Shown here piece by piece: positions 1 through 7,820 of a stretch of DNA of 64,000 bases. Below the pieces are notes generated by a model. It was not told the origin of the DNA and ran no database searches. It saw nothing but the letters and a program-made list of their open reading frames with translations. Position 1 is the first letter of the stretch. Each line of letters opens with the position of its first letter. A program made the translations under genes and the position numbers. Source of the DNA: Ensifer sp. IC3342 (GTDB lineage: Bacteria; Pseudomonadota; Alphaproteobacteria; Rhizobiales; Rhizobiaceae); contig NZ_JADYVE010000003.1 in the NCBI RefSeq assembly GCF_020193655.1, forward strand, positions 1 to 64,000, written 5' to 3'.

Positions 1-6
1 GTGAAA

Positions 7-46
7 AGCGCCGCTCCGGCCTTCTGCAGAAGGCCGGAGCGGCGCT
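7..46. terminator. 40-bp perfect palindrome, possible bidirectional terminator
   Basis: Positions 7-26 are the exact reverse complement of 27-46, giving a 20-bp GC-rich stem with no unpaired loop. On the minus strand the stem is followed by TTTTCAC, so it could terminate leftward transcription; on the plus strand there is no T run. It may end a gene lying left of the window. The structure is certain, the role is a guess. Confidence 0.4.
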
Positions 47-635
47 CGAATCCAACGAAACCGCAAACCAATGAGGGGGTCAGTTCTTCAATTCGGCAAA
101 GGGGTCAATTCCTCGATTCGCTTGACACCCCGCTCGCAAGGGCTTCGGCTCGCAAGTGTTGGAGGGCGTGTGTAGCCATTCTCTGGAGGGCACGTCCGAA
201 TTGACGCTCCATCCCGACGGTGCCGAGTTCGTTGCGGACTTCAAACTGCGGGATTAGGTTTTCGCTTGCTGCTTGCCCAATGACAAGGCGGTGGTGAGCT
301 GCGTCGACACCTGTTCACGGGAAGAACGACCTCTGCGGTCATCGGTGAAGGGCGCGATGAACGTCTTGGTCGAGCCCGGTCCAGTCGTTCCGCCACGCTT
401 CGCGACGACCGCTGTGCGCCCCAAGTCAGACACTGAGCAGAGCACGTTGGTATCCCAGAAGCGGACATGCATAGATGCCGCCGAGCTGCAGGTTTGCGCC
501 ACTTCCAGACCTTACCTCGGAAGCTGCGATCGACGCGTTTCGACCCAAGGCAGTCGTTGCCGTAGCGCATCACAGACGGCAACTGCGGATGCGGAAAGCA
601 GTCACTCGACGGATCCTTGAGATTGACGCCGCGCG
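47..635. other. No gene recognised; degenerate accessory DNA
   Basis: Short open frames here overlap in several frames and none resembles a known family. The stretch holds two imperfect direct repeats of the form GGGGTCA(G/A)TTC(T/C)TC (near 75 and 109). A segment at 372-420 recurs at 12,384-12,434. It looks like decayed mobile-element or repeat DNA. Confidence 0.5.
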
Positions 636-1925
636 TTAGATGCGGACCCCCACCGACCTATCTATTGGGGTAAGTCGCGCGTCGCCATCGGCCTCGCCCA
701 GAAAGGCGCAAATCTCTTCGACAAACCGCGGAAATGCCGGCTCGTGGGAGAGGATGAGGTGGTTTTTGCTTTCGAGCGGAACAAAGCGGGCGTTTGGAAT
801 CGCCTGGGCGAGCCTCAGCCCGTACTCAAAGGGAACACGCGCATCCCCGCGGCTGTGCAGCACGAGGGTCGGTACTGAGACGCGCGGCAATAGATCAGTG
901 ACGTCGATATCGCCAAGCACGTACAGCAACCGCATCGCGGTCTCCGGAGAAATAGAAACGCGCTCCAGTTCGTTGAACCACCGCATCTCTTCAGGTGTGG
1001 CTTCCGGAATAATGGTTGAGGTGAACATTTGGCGAGAAGCCGGATTGTCTCGCCCCCATCCCTCGCGAATGAGCGCAATCGGCGTCTCGGTCCAGGCAAC
1101 ATCGGCGGGGCTGCCACGCCAGCGCCACCCCAGGGCGAAGCCACCGAACAGGATGAGCCCGGACACCCGCTCAGGATGGCGAACGGCGTATGCAATCGAG
1201 ATCGGCGCTTCTTGCGACACGCCGAACAGGGCGAAGCGTTCGAGCCCGAGTTCGTCGACCACCGTCTCCAGATCATGCACGAACGCTGCGAAGGAAAACT
1301 CCGGAAAGTCGCGGCTAGACAGACCCGTGCCGCGCTCGTCATAGCGTATAAGACGACAACGCGCTGCCAGATGCGTGAATAGAGGCGACCAGATCGGACT
1401 CTGCCAGTCGAACTCCAAATGGTTCAGCCAGTTCGCAGCCTTGACCAGGGGCGGGCCGCTGCCGGCCGCTGCCACGGCGAGACGCACGCCATCCAATGTT
1501 CGGCAGAAGGTTATCTGCTGCCGCAAATTCGCGCCTGTGTGCAACTGGTCAATTGCTACCGCGCCGGCAGATGTCTTCTCAGCTCCGGTCGCCTGCTCGT
1601 GCGGCTCGCCGACGAACCGAAATCCTCGGCGTGGGACTGTTCGAATGAGCCGCTGCTCCTTGCCAGTGTCACCAATCGCCCGCCGCGCCGCATTGATCCT
1701 GCTGGTGACGGCGTCATCCGATACCGCCCGCCCGCCCCAGACCGCCTGAATCAGTTCGTCCTTGGCGGGAAAGCTCGCTGAGAATCTCAGGACCGCCGGC
1801 ATCGACCCGGCCGTCGTCACCAAGATCATTCCCCGACGATAGCCTGGGGATCGATATGGAAGGGGAATTCGGCGTGATCCTGTCCGACGTTCCGATGGGG
1901 ACGACGACTGGGACTGCGCCGGCAC
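636..1925 (-). CDS. Winged-helix DNA-binding domain fused to alpha/beta hydrolase; N-terminus degenerate
   Basis: The C-terminal 280 residues form an alpha/beta hydrolase (Abhydrolase_1): the nucleophile elbow is GVSQE, an acid lies around LHSRGDARVP, and a late His lies in SKNHLIL. Residues about 55-108 match the second half of an OmpR/CadC-type winged helix (AVWGGR, SRINAARRAIGD, RRGFRFVG). This pairing is known from rhizobial regulator-hydrolase fusions. The first strands and helix 1 of the wing domain are not recognisable, and the first 50 residues look non-homologous, so the true start is unclear and DNA binding may be lost. The elbow has Gln where many hydrolases have Met or Gly. No obvious partner gene is adjacent; the downstream 600 bp are empty. 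Confidence 0.6.
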   Translation of the reverse strand: MPAQSQSSSPSERRTGSRRIPLPYRSPGYRRGMILVTTAGSMPAVLRFSASFPAKDELIQAVWGGRAVSDDAVTSRINAARRAIGDTGKEQRLIRTVPRRGFRFVGEPHEQATGAEKTSAGAVAIDQLHTGANLRQQITFCRTLDGVRLAVAAAGSGPPLVKAANWLNHLEFDWQSPIWSPLFTHLAARCRLIRYDERGTGLSSRDFPEFSFAAFVHDLETVVDELGLERFALFGVSQEAPISIAYAVRHPERVSGLILFGGFALGWRWRGSPADVAWTETPIALIREGWGRDNPASRQMFTSTIIPEATPEEMRWFNELERVSISPETAMRLLYVLGDIDVTDLLPRVSVPTLVLHSRGDARVPFEYGLRLAQAIPNARFVPLESKNHLILSHEPAFPRFVEEICAFLGEADGDARLTPIDRSVGVRI

Positions 1926-1949
1926 ATGTGCGCTTGCTCGTACAGATCA

Positions 1950-2892
1950 ATGATTGGTCACTCCGTGTCCTCGGCCCGCGCGAGATGCGCGCGGGCGGTT
2001 TTCTGGGGCGTGGTCTTGCTCATACGTTGGCCAACCACCTCAGCGGGCTGTCTCAGCTTGTGCTGATCGATATCGGACTTTCCGCCGGACTGCCTTCCGG
2101 CTCTGAAGCAATCAAGGGCGATCTCGCCGATGCCTCCTTCCTTGAGGCTCTGTTGGACCCGGGCTTTGATCTCGTCTTTCACTTGGCAAGCGTTCCTGGC
2201 GCGCTTGCCAAGCAAGCGCCAGATCTTGGCTATCACGCCAATCTGATGGCGCCGCTTGAGCTCGCCAAACGTCTGTCCGCCACTCGGCCCCGTGCACGGC
2301 TCGTCTTTGCCTCGTCCCATCGCCGTCTATGGCGACCTCGCCGGCCAGACTGTGACGGAGAACACGTCTCTCCGGCCGCTTCTGAGCTATGGCGCGCACA
2401 AGCAGATGACCGAGATTTTCCTGTCCGACATGACGCGGCGCGGCGCGCTTTCCGCGATCAGTCTCCGCTTTCCCGGTATCGTTGCGCGTCCGCCGGCGCA
2501 AGGCGGCCATGGCTCAGCCTTCATGAGCCTTATCTTCCACAAGATCGCGGCAAGCGAAGCTTATGAATCCCCGTGCCGGCAACGGCATCGTGCTGGTGGA
2601 TGTCGCGATCGGCGGCAATATCCGCGCTGCTCCACGCTGCCTCCATTCGCCTCGCGTCCCCACGGTCGTCCAGCTTCCCGTTCTGCATGGCACCGCCGGT
2701 GATGTTGCCGCGGCGGTCGCGCGCGTGACCGGGCGACGCGCCATGATCGAATGGGGCGACGATGCCAAGCTCACACGCCTCTTTGGCGCCATGCCCCCGC
2801 TCGACGCCCGCACTTCACTAAAACTCGGCTTTCGCGCCGATGAAAATATGGACGCCTTGGCCCGTGCCGCACTCACAGGAGACCCATCATGA
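1950..2892 (+). pseudogene. NAD-dependent epimerase/dehydrogenase (DenD-like), frameshifted
   Basis: Three consecutive reading frames together make one short-chain NAD(P) sugar-epimerase-like protein. Frame one (to about 2,315) has AGGFLGRGL, DLVFHLAS and RARLVFASS. Frame two (about 2,315-2,560) has the catalytic-region SYGAHKQMTE, with the Tyr and Lys of the YxxxK pair, then SLRFPGIVARP. Frame three (about 2,565-2,892) carries a C-terminus with GAMPPLDAR. At least two frameshifts are therefore needed, and the nucleotide-binding loop is also altered (MRAGGFLG where TGAGGFLG is expected). The family includes D-erythronate dehydrogenase. Its last codons overlap the start of the next gene, so it was once the first gene of an operon with the cyclase-family hydrolase. 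Its start is approximate. Confidence 0.7.
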
Positions 2893-3656
2893 AGATCATC
2901 GATCTATCGGTTGCAATCGAGAACGACGTTCCGGCCGATCCTCCGGGCCTCGGTCCGAAGATCACCTATTCCGGTCACAAGGACGGTGCCGAGGAGATGG
3001 CCCGTTTCTTCCCTGGCCTGGACATAGCGGAGTTACCCGGTGCTGAAGGCTGGGCGGTCGAGCAGTTGACCTTGACAACCCACGCCGGCACCCATCTCGA
3101 CGCGCCCTGGCATTTCGCCTCCACGATGAGCGGCGGGGAGCGTGCCTGGACGATCGATGAAGTCCCCTTGGATTGGTGCATCCGTCCGGGCGTGAAACTC
3201 GACTTGCGCCATTTTGCCGATGGCCATGTTGCGACCCTGGACGACATTCGATCGGCCGTCGAGCAAACGGGCCATACACTCCAGCCGTTCGACATCGTTC
3301 TCATCAATACGGCGGCCGGCGCTGCCTATGGTCGGCAGGACTATATCGGTCGCGGCTGCGGCGTCGGACGCGAGGCGACGCTATGGCTCCTGTCTCAAGG
3401 CGTGCATATCACCGGGACCGACGCCTGGTCGTGGGATGCCCCGTTCCGCAATACCGCCCAGCGCTTTGCCGAAACGCGGGACGCGAGCCTCATATGGGAA
3501 GGACACAAGGCTGGCCGCGACGGCATTTTCCTGCACATGGAGAAGCTGACGAGACTGGACGAGCTGCCGGCCACAGGCTTCACCGTCTCCTGCCTTCCGG
3601 TCAAGATAAAGCGTGCTTCCGCCGGCTGGTGCCGCGCCGTGGCGCTCTTCGAATGA
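2889..3656 (+). CDS. Cyclase family protein (kynurenine formamidase-like metal hydrolase)
   Basis: 255 residues of the PF04199 family, whose members hydrolyse amide or lactone bonds using two metal ions. The diagnostic metal-binding motif HAGTHLDAPWH sits at about residues 69-79, with further conserved TGTDAWSWD and WEGHKAG segments. The ATG at 2,889 overlaps the stop of the broken epimerase gene (ATGA), showing translational coupling in the ancestral operon. The neighbouring ring-cleavage operon makes a role in opening or hydrolysing a catabolic intermediate likely. The substrate is unknown; kynurenine formamidase itself is unlikely because no other kynurenine-pathway gene is present. Confidence 0.85.
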   Translation: MKIIDLSVAIENDVPADPPGLGPKITYSGHKDGAEEMARFFPGLDIAELPGAEGWAVEQLTLTTHAGTHLDAPWHFASTMSGGERAWTIDEVPLDWCIRPGVKLDLRHFADGHVATLDDIRSAVEQTGHTLQPFDIVLINTAAGAAYGRQDYIGRGCGVGREATLWLLSQGVHITGTDAWSWDAPFRNTAQRFAETRDASLIWEGHKAGRDGIFLHMEKLTRLDELPATGFTVSCLPVKIKRASAGWCRAVALFE

Positions 3657-3759
3657 CCCGGGCGGGATCTTCTCACCATGCAGCTTGACCTGATGTCGCC
3701 CCGTTTCGCATAAAGCCTGGAGCTTCAACCAAGGCGCCCAATGGAGACGGCAAGCGGGG

Positions 3760-4410
3760 ATGCAGGAAACAAAAAGGAAGCCCGGACTGCGGGAACAGAA
3801 TAAAGAAGAAAAGCTCCGGCGCATCAAGGAGGCGGCGCTCGACCTCTTCGTCTCGAAGGGTTTCGACGACACGACGACCCGCGAGATCGCCAGCAAAGCC
3901 GGCGTCGGCATGGGCACGGTCTTCGTTTATGCTGAAACCAAGCGGGACCTTCTTTTCCTGATTGTCAACGACGGCCTTGAAGAGTGCATCGCCGAAGCAA
4001 GCGCTGCAATCAGGCCCGAAGACTCCCTTCTTCAAAACCTGCTCAGCGTGCTTCGCCTGCACTACGAGTATTTCGCCCGAGTTCCAGTCCTGTCTCGGGC
4101 GGCGCTCCGCGAAATGTACTTCTATCAGTCGGGCAAGCAGGCGGAACGGTTCAATCGTACAAGGGACAAGCTGAAACTCCTGCTCACCCGGCTCATTTCC
4201 GAAGCGATGGAGAAGGGCCTGGTTTCTTCAACGGAGTCTCCGCAGATCGTGGCGCAGGCCATATTCGCCATATATCAGGTCGATCTTCGAATGTGGCTTT
4301 CCGCCGAGTCGCTGGATATTGTAGCCGGGTTGGACAGACTGCGTCGCCAGATTGACGTCGTGATGCGTGGCCTTTCACCAGATCCAGCCGTCCTCAGATT
4401 GGACGCATGA
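3760..4410 (+). CDS. TetR/AcrR family transcriptional regulator
   Basis: 216 residues. The N-terminal helix-turn-helix is clear (AALDLFVSKGFDDTTTREIA, then GVGMGTVFVYAETKRDLL, about residues 22-65), followed by an all-helical ligand-binding domain. ATG 3,760 is preceded by a GGGG purine run. It lies between the cyclase gene and a seven-gene catabolic operon on the same strand. The only strong palindromes nearby, at 4,470 and 4,515, flank the promoter of that operon, so this protein is the likely local repressor. The ligand is presumably the pathway substrate or an intermediate (inference). Confidence 0.9.
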   Translation: MQETKRKPGLREQNKEEKLRRIKEAALDLFVSKGFDDTTTREIASKAGVGMGTVFVYAETKRDLLFLIVNDGLEECIAEASAAIRPEDSLLQNLLSVLRLHYEYFARVPVLSRAALREMYFYQSGKQAERFNRTRDKLKLLLTRLISEAMEKGLVSSTESPQIVAQAIFAIYQVDLRMWLSAESLDIVAGLDRLRRQIDVVMRGLSPDPAVLRLDA

Positions 4411-4469
4411 CGCTCGGATTGGCGCGCGGCTAGCGCCGACTTCCGCAGGTTCCAACAAAAAATGAAAAA

Positions 4470-4526
4470 TTGAGCGCGCTCAAATTGACAAGACCGGCGT
4501 TCTCCGGCATTTTTTGAGCGCGCTCA
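4470..4526 (+). promoter_or_regulatory. Predicted promoter bracketed by two palindromic operators
   Basis: TGAGCGCGCTCA, a perfect 12-bp palindrome, occurs at 4,471-4,482 and again at 4,515-4,526; the first copy extends to 14 bp (TTGAGCGCGCTCAA). Between them lies a perfect -35 box TTGACA (4,485-4,490), a 17-bp spacer and a weak -10 candidate CATTTT (4,508-4,513). The centres are 44 bp apart, close to four helical turns. The arrangement suits repression by the adjacent TetR protein binding both sites. The start of the next gene is about 90 bp downstream. Confidence 0.7.
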
Positions 4527-4617
4527 TTTTCTTGAGGAGGTTCAGAGAAAGATTGGGCCGAGACGCTTGGCTGCGTCTGAGCGTTGCGATGCGGCCAACC
4601 CTCATTCGGGAGGAAGG

Positions 4618-5478
4618 ATGCAGGTCGATTCCATAGAGCAAGGGCGCGGCAACCCGTGCCGGGCAGTGGCAATTGCGATCGCGCCGAACGGCGGCCGCAA
4701 GACGAAGGCAGACCATCCGGGCCTGCCGATTTCCGCTGCGGAACTTGCCGACTGCGCCGAATCCTGCCTCGCCGCGCAGGCCAGCATGATTCACGTTCAT
4801 GTTCGCGATGCTGAAGGCCGCCATTGTCTCGACGCCGATCGGTATCGGGAAGCGATTGCCGCGATCCGCTCCCGGGCCGGCGACCGGTTGATCGTTCAAG
4901 TGACGACCGAGTCCCTCGGTACCTATTCGCCGACAGAACAGATCGCTCTCGTTCGGGAATTGCGCCCCGAGGCTGCGTCCATTGCTTTGCGGGAGATCGT
5001 GCCGGACGCCGCGCATGAAGCGGCCTTCGCAAATTTACTCTACTGGATGCGACGCGAGCGCATCTTTCCGCAGATCATCCTCTATGACCGAGCGGACATG
5101 GAACGGCTGGTCGAATTTCACCGGCGCGGCCTTCTTGCCGCCGAGGAGATTCCCCTCCTCTTCGTCCTCGGCCGATATACGACAGACCAGCAAGCCCAGC
5201 CGGCCGATCTCATCGAATTCCTCGCAAATGCGCCGCATGGATTCACCCATTGGACGGTTTGCGCCTTCGGTCGGCAAGAGGCCGCCTGTGCGGTCGCCAC
5301 CGCATTGATGGGAGGCAACGTCCGAGTGGGCTTCGAGAACAACCTGCATCTGCCGAACGGCGATGTCGCAGAAAGCAATGCCGAACTTGTCTTGGCCGTA
5401 ACGGAGCACCTGCGCGTGCTCGGACTACCTTTGAACACAGCCGACATGCAACGAGAGGCGCTCGCAAGGATCTGGTGA
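4618..5478 (+). CDS. BKACE family beta-keto acid cleavage enzyme (DUF849)
   Basis: 286 residues. Members of this family condense a beta-keto acid with acetyl-CoA and release acetoacetate plus a new CoA ester, using a bound zinc. The zinc-site HVHVRD motif is at about residues 59-64, the C-terminal GGNVRVGFENN segment is typical, and the whole length fits. ATG 4,618 is chosen because GGGAGGAAGG lies directly upstream; an ATG 51 bp earlier has no such site. It is the first gene of the operon behind the double operator. The likely role is the last step of the pathway, bringing the carbon skeleton into CoA metabolism. The substrate side chain cannot be read from sequence. Confidence 0.85.
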   Translation: MQVDSIEQGRGNPCRAVAIAIAPNGGRKTKADHPGLPISAAELADCAESCLAAQASMIHVHVRDAEGRHCLDADRYREAIAAIRSRAGDRLIVQVTTESLGTYSPTEQIALVRELRPEAASIALREIVPDAAHEAAFANLLYWMRRERIFPQIILYDRADMERLVEFHRRGLLAAEEIPLLFVLGRYTTDQQAQPADLIEFLANAPHGFTHWTVCAFGRQEAACAVATALMGGNVRVGFENNLHLPNGDVAESNAELVLAVTEHLRVLGLPLNTADMQREALARIW

Positions 5479-5512
5479 TCCACCGACGCCTCTAAGAGAT
5501 GGAGACACATAG

Positions 5513-6652
5513 ATGACGATAATGGCCACGGCGGGCGAACTCACCGGACCACGATCGCTGGACAATGCCAAGGCTTGGATGCGGGATCGGCTCGCCAAAC
5601 GGATTCATCCGCTTGGATTGACCGAGCCTGAGGCAACGTTCGAGACGATCGAGGCCTTGCAGGGACTGGACGGGGCGAATTGGGCGAGCGCCTGGATTGG
5701 CACGGGCAACCGCTTCATGGCTCTGGCCGAGGAAAGAAGCCGCGCCGGTGATCGGGCGGGCGCACGCGAAGCCTATTACCAGGCCTACGGCTTTTATTTC
5801 CTCGGCCGCTTTCCCTGTCCGAACCACGAAGCGAAAGCGGAAAGCTACCGGCTCGAACTTCAGGCCTATGAGCGGTTCGGCGCGCTGGCCGATCCGCCGA
5901 TCGTGCCTGTCTCGCTTCCCTTCGACGCGCCGGGTGCTCTGACCTCCGAGATCCGCTGCTACCTCCGCATCCCCACGGGCGCAGAGCAGCCTCCCGTGGT
6001 CATCATGTGGGGCGGCGTGGACGCCTGGAAGGAGGAGATGACCGAGCTTTCCAACGCCTTCGTCGCGGCGGGCATCGCGACGATCGCGATGGACAATGTC
6101 GGAACCGGCCAATCGCCGATCAAAGCGCGCCGCAACGGCGAGATCCAGTTCCTTCCCGTCATTCAATGGGTTCGTGAGAACCGCCAGCTCGACGGGCGGA
6201 GAATCGCGCTGATCGGCCGGTCCTTCGGCGGCCATTGGGCAACCAAGCTCGCGCATATGATGGCCGACGATATCCGCTGTGCCGTCAACTGGGGCGGCGG
6301 CATTCACTACATGTTCCAGCCCGACTGGGTCGAGCAGTCCCGCTATCCCGACAGCTATCTCATGGAACTGGTGGAAACGCGCAGCCGCATGCTGGGTGCG
6401 ACCAACGACGCGGAATATGTCGAAGGCTTTCGAGAACTTTCCCTCCTCGATCAGGGTCTGCTGTCAGAGCCGTGTGCACCGCTGCTGCTCGTCAACGGCA
6501 AGGAAGACAAGCAGTGCCCAATCGCCGATATCCATCTCCTTCTGGAGCATGGCAGCCCGAAGTCGGTCCGGCTCTTTCCGGGCGGGCACATGGGTTTCGG
6601 CCCCCATACCGTTCCCACGCTCCTCTCGTGGGTCCTCGAACAACTGCGCTGA
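5513..6652 (+). CDS. Alpha/beta hydrolase of the FrsA/dihydroxypseudooxynicotine hydrolase type
   Basis: 379 residues: a helical N-terminal cap (about 1-125), then an alpha/beta hydrolase core. The nucleophile elbow is GRSFGG (about residue 236), the acid is probably in NGKEDKQCP, and the His in GGHMGFG. The large N-terminal helical domain is shared with 2,6-dihydroxypseudooxynicotine hydrolase, which cleaves a C-C bond beside a hydroxylated pyridine ring, and with DUF1100 esterases. With a monooxygenase and an extradiol dioxygenase downstream, C-C or ester bond hydrolysis on an acylated hydroxy-arene is a reasonable inference. It starts 34 bp after the BKACE gene. Confidence 0.8.
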   Translation: MTIMATAGELTGPRSLDNAKAWMRDRLAKRIHPLGLTEPEATFETIEALQGLDGANWASAWIGTGNRFMALAEERSRAGDRAGAREAYYQAYGFYFLGRFPCPNHEAKAESYRLELQAYERFGALADPPIVPVSLPFDAPGALTSEIRCYLRIPTGAEQPPVVIMWGGVDAWKEEMTELSNAFVAAGIATIAMDNVGTGQSPIKARRNGEIQFLPVIQWVRENRQLDGRRIALIGRSFGGHWATKLAHMMADDIRCAVNWGGGIHYMFQPDWVEQSRYPDSYLMELVETRSRMLGATNDAEYVEGFRELSLLDQGLLSEPCAPLLLVNGKEDKQCPIADIHLLLEHGSPKSVRLFPGGHMGFGPHTVPTLLSWVLEQLR

Positions 6653-6666
6653 CAAAGGAGCCGTTG

Positions 6667-6978
6667 ATGAGCAATTGGCGACAGATGATGCCGACCACGG
6701 AGGCCTACCTCCTCGATAAGGTCCTCTACGAACTGCACCACAAGCCGGATGACCTTGCCGCCTACAATGAGGACAAGGCCGCTTATCTCGCCCGTTTCCG
6801 GCTGACGCCGGAACTCGCCGAAAAGATCTCCAGCAACGACGTGGCCGGGCTCTACGAAGCCGGCGTCAACCCGTACCTCCTGCGTGCGCACTGCATCGGC
6901 ATGCGCATTCCGGAGGATGTTTCGCTCGCGGCACTCAGGAGCCTGATGAAAGAAGGAGACGACAAATGGCTGAACTGA
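6667..6978 (+). CDS. LigA-like small subunit of class III extradiol dioxygenase
   Basis: 103 residues of the all-helical LigA family (PF07746), the alpha subunit that closes over the active site of protocatechuate 4,5-dioxygenase-type enzymes. Recognisable features are the repeated short helices with AYNEDKAAYLARFRLT and the GVNPYLLRAHCIGMRI segment. ATG 6,667 follows AAGGAG by seven bases. The stop lies 13 bp inside the LigB-like gene, the usual coupled arrangement for the two subunits. It has no catalytic metal ligands of its own. Confidence 0.85.
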   Translation: MSNWRQMMPTTEAYLLDKVLYELHHKPDDLAAYNEDKAAYLARFRLTPELAEKISSNDVAGLYEAGVNPYLLRAHCIGMRIPEDVSLAALRSLMKEGDDKWLN

Positions 6979-7820
6979 CCGGCATTTACACGGCAAGCCA
7001 CACGCCGGTCATGCTGAATTTCCCGGATCGCATCCCTACGGAATTGCGGACGGAGATTTTCGGCGCCTATGAGGCGATGGGACGCGATTTCGAGGCTGGC
7101 AGGCCCGACGCTTTGGTCGTGCTCTCCAACGACCACCTGCATAACTTCTTCCTCGACAATTTCCCCGCGCTCTGCATCGGTGTCGGCGAGAGCTATGAGA
7201 GCCCGATCGAACATTGGCTGAAGGCAAAGCGCCGCGTCTTTACCGGCGACCAGGCCTTCGGCGCCTATCTCCTGCAGGAGGCGCTGAAAGCCGATTTCGA
7301 TCCGGCCTTCTCGATGGAAATGGTGCTCGACCACGGCTCGCTCACACCGCTCGAGCTCGCGGGGCTCGACCCCGATCTTCCGATCGTGCCGATCCTCTTC
7401 AACTGCGTGCAGCCGCCCATGCCGACCATGCGGCGCTGCTACCAGTTCGGCAAATTCCTTGGCGAGGCGATCCGCAGATATGACGGAGCGGAGCGTGTCG
7501 CAATCCTCGCCACCGGCGGCATCAGCCACGACATCGCCACGCCCAGGATGGGCATGGTCAATCGCGAGTTCGACGAGAGGCTCCTGCAGCTTATGGAAGC
7601 AGGCGACTCGGAGGCGGTCGTCGCCTATGCCACCAACCAGGTTCACACCGCCGGCAACGGTGCGGAGGAAATCCGCATGTGGATGGCAGCGATGGGAGCC
7701 GCCGCCGGGCTGCCTTTCAAGCGCGCCTATTACAGGGCCGTCAGCGACTGGTACACGGGCATCGGCATAGGCCACTTCGGCGAGAATTCCCTGGCGACCG
7801 TGGGTTCCATCGATGGCTGA
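6966..7820 (+). CDS. LigB-like catalytic subunit of class III extradiol ring-cleavage dioxygenase
   Basis: 284 residues of PF02900. These enzymes use Fe(II) and O2 to open a catechol-type ring next to the hydroxyl groups. By comparison with LigB, likely iron ligands are His12 (ASHTP), His57 or His59 (SNDHLHN) and Glu234/235 (NGAEEIRMW), with His188 (GGISHDI) as the catalytic base and His123 (LDHGSLTP) in the pocket. All are present, so the enzyme should be active. It overlaps the small-subunit gene upstream and the FAD monooxygenase gene downstream (8 bp). The substrate is unknown; protocatechuate is possible, but the flanking genes do not match a protocatechuate 4,5-cleavage operon. Confidence 0.88.
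   Translation: MAELTGIYTASHTPVMLNFPDRIPTELRTEIFGAYEAMGRDFEAGRPDALVVLSNDHLHNFFLDNFPALCIGVGESYESPIEHWLKAKRRVFTGDQAFGAYLLQEALKADFDPAFSMEMVLDHGSLTPLELAGLDPDLPIVPILFNCVQPPMPTMRRCYQFGKFLGEAIRRYDGAERVAILATGGISHDIATPRMGMVNREFDERLLQLMEAGDSEAVVAYATNQVHTAGNGAEEIRMWMAAMGAAAGLPFKRAYYRAVSDWYTGIGIGHFGENSLATVGSIDG

Noticed and set aside
241-620. Overlapping open frames on both strands near the left end
   Set aside because: The protein sequences have no domain features, start sites or family resemblance, and they overlap each other in several frames.
1029-1781. Plus-strand frames inside the winged-helix/hydrolase gene
   Set aside because: They are antisense shadows; the minus-strand frame has clear hydrolase motifs.
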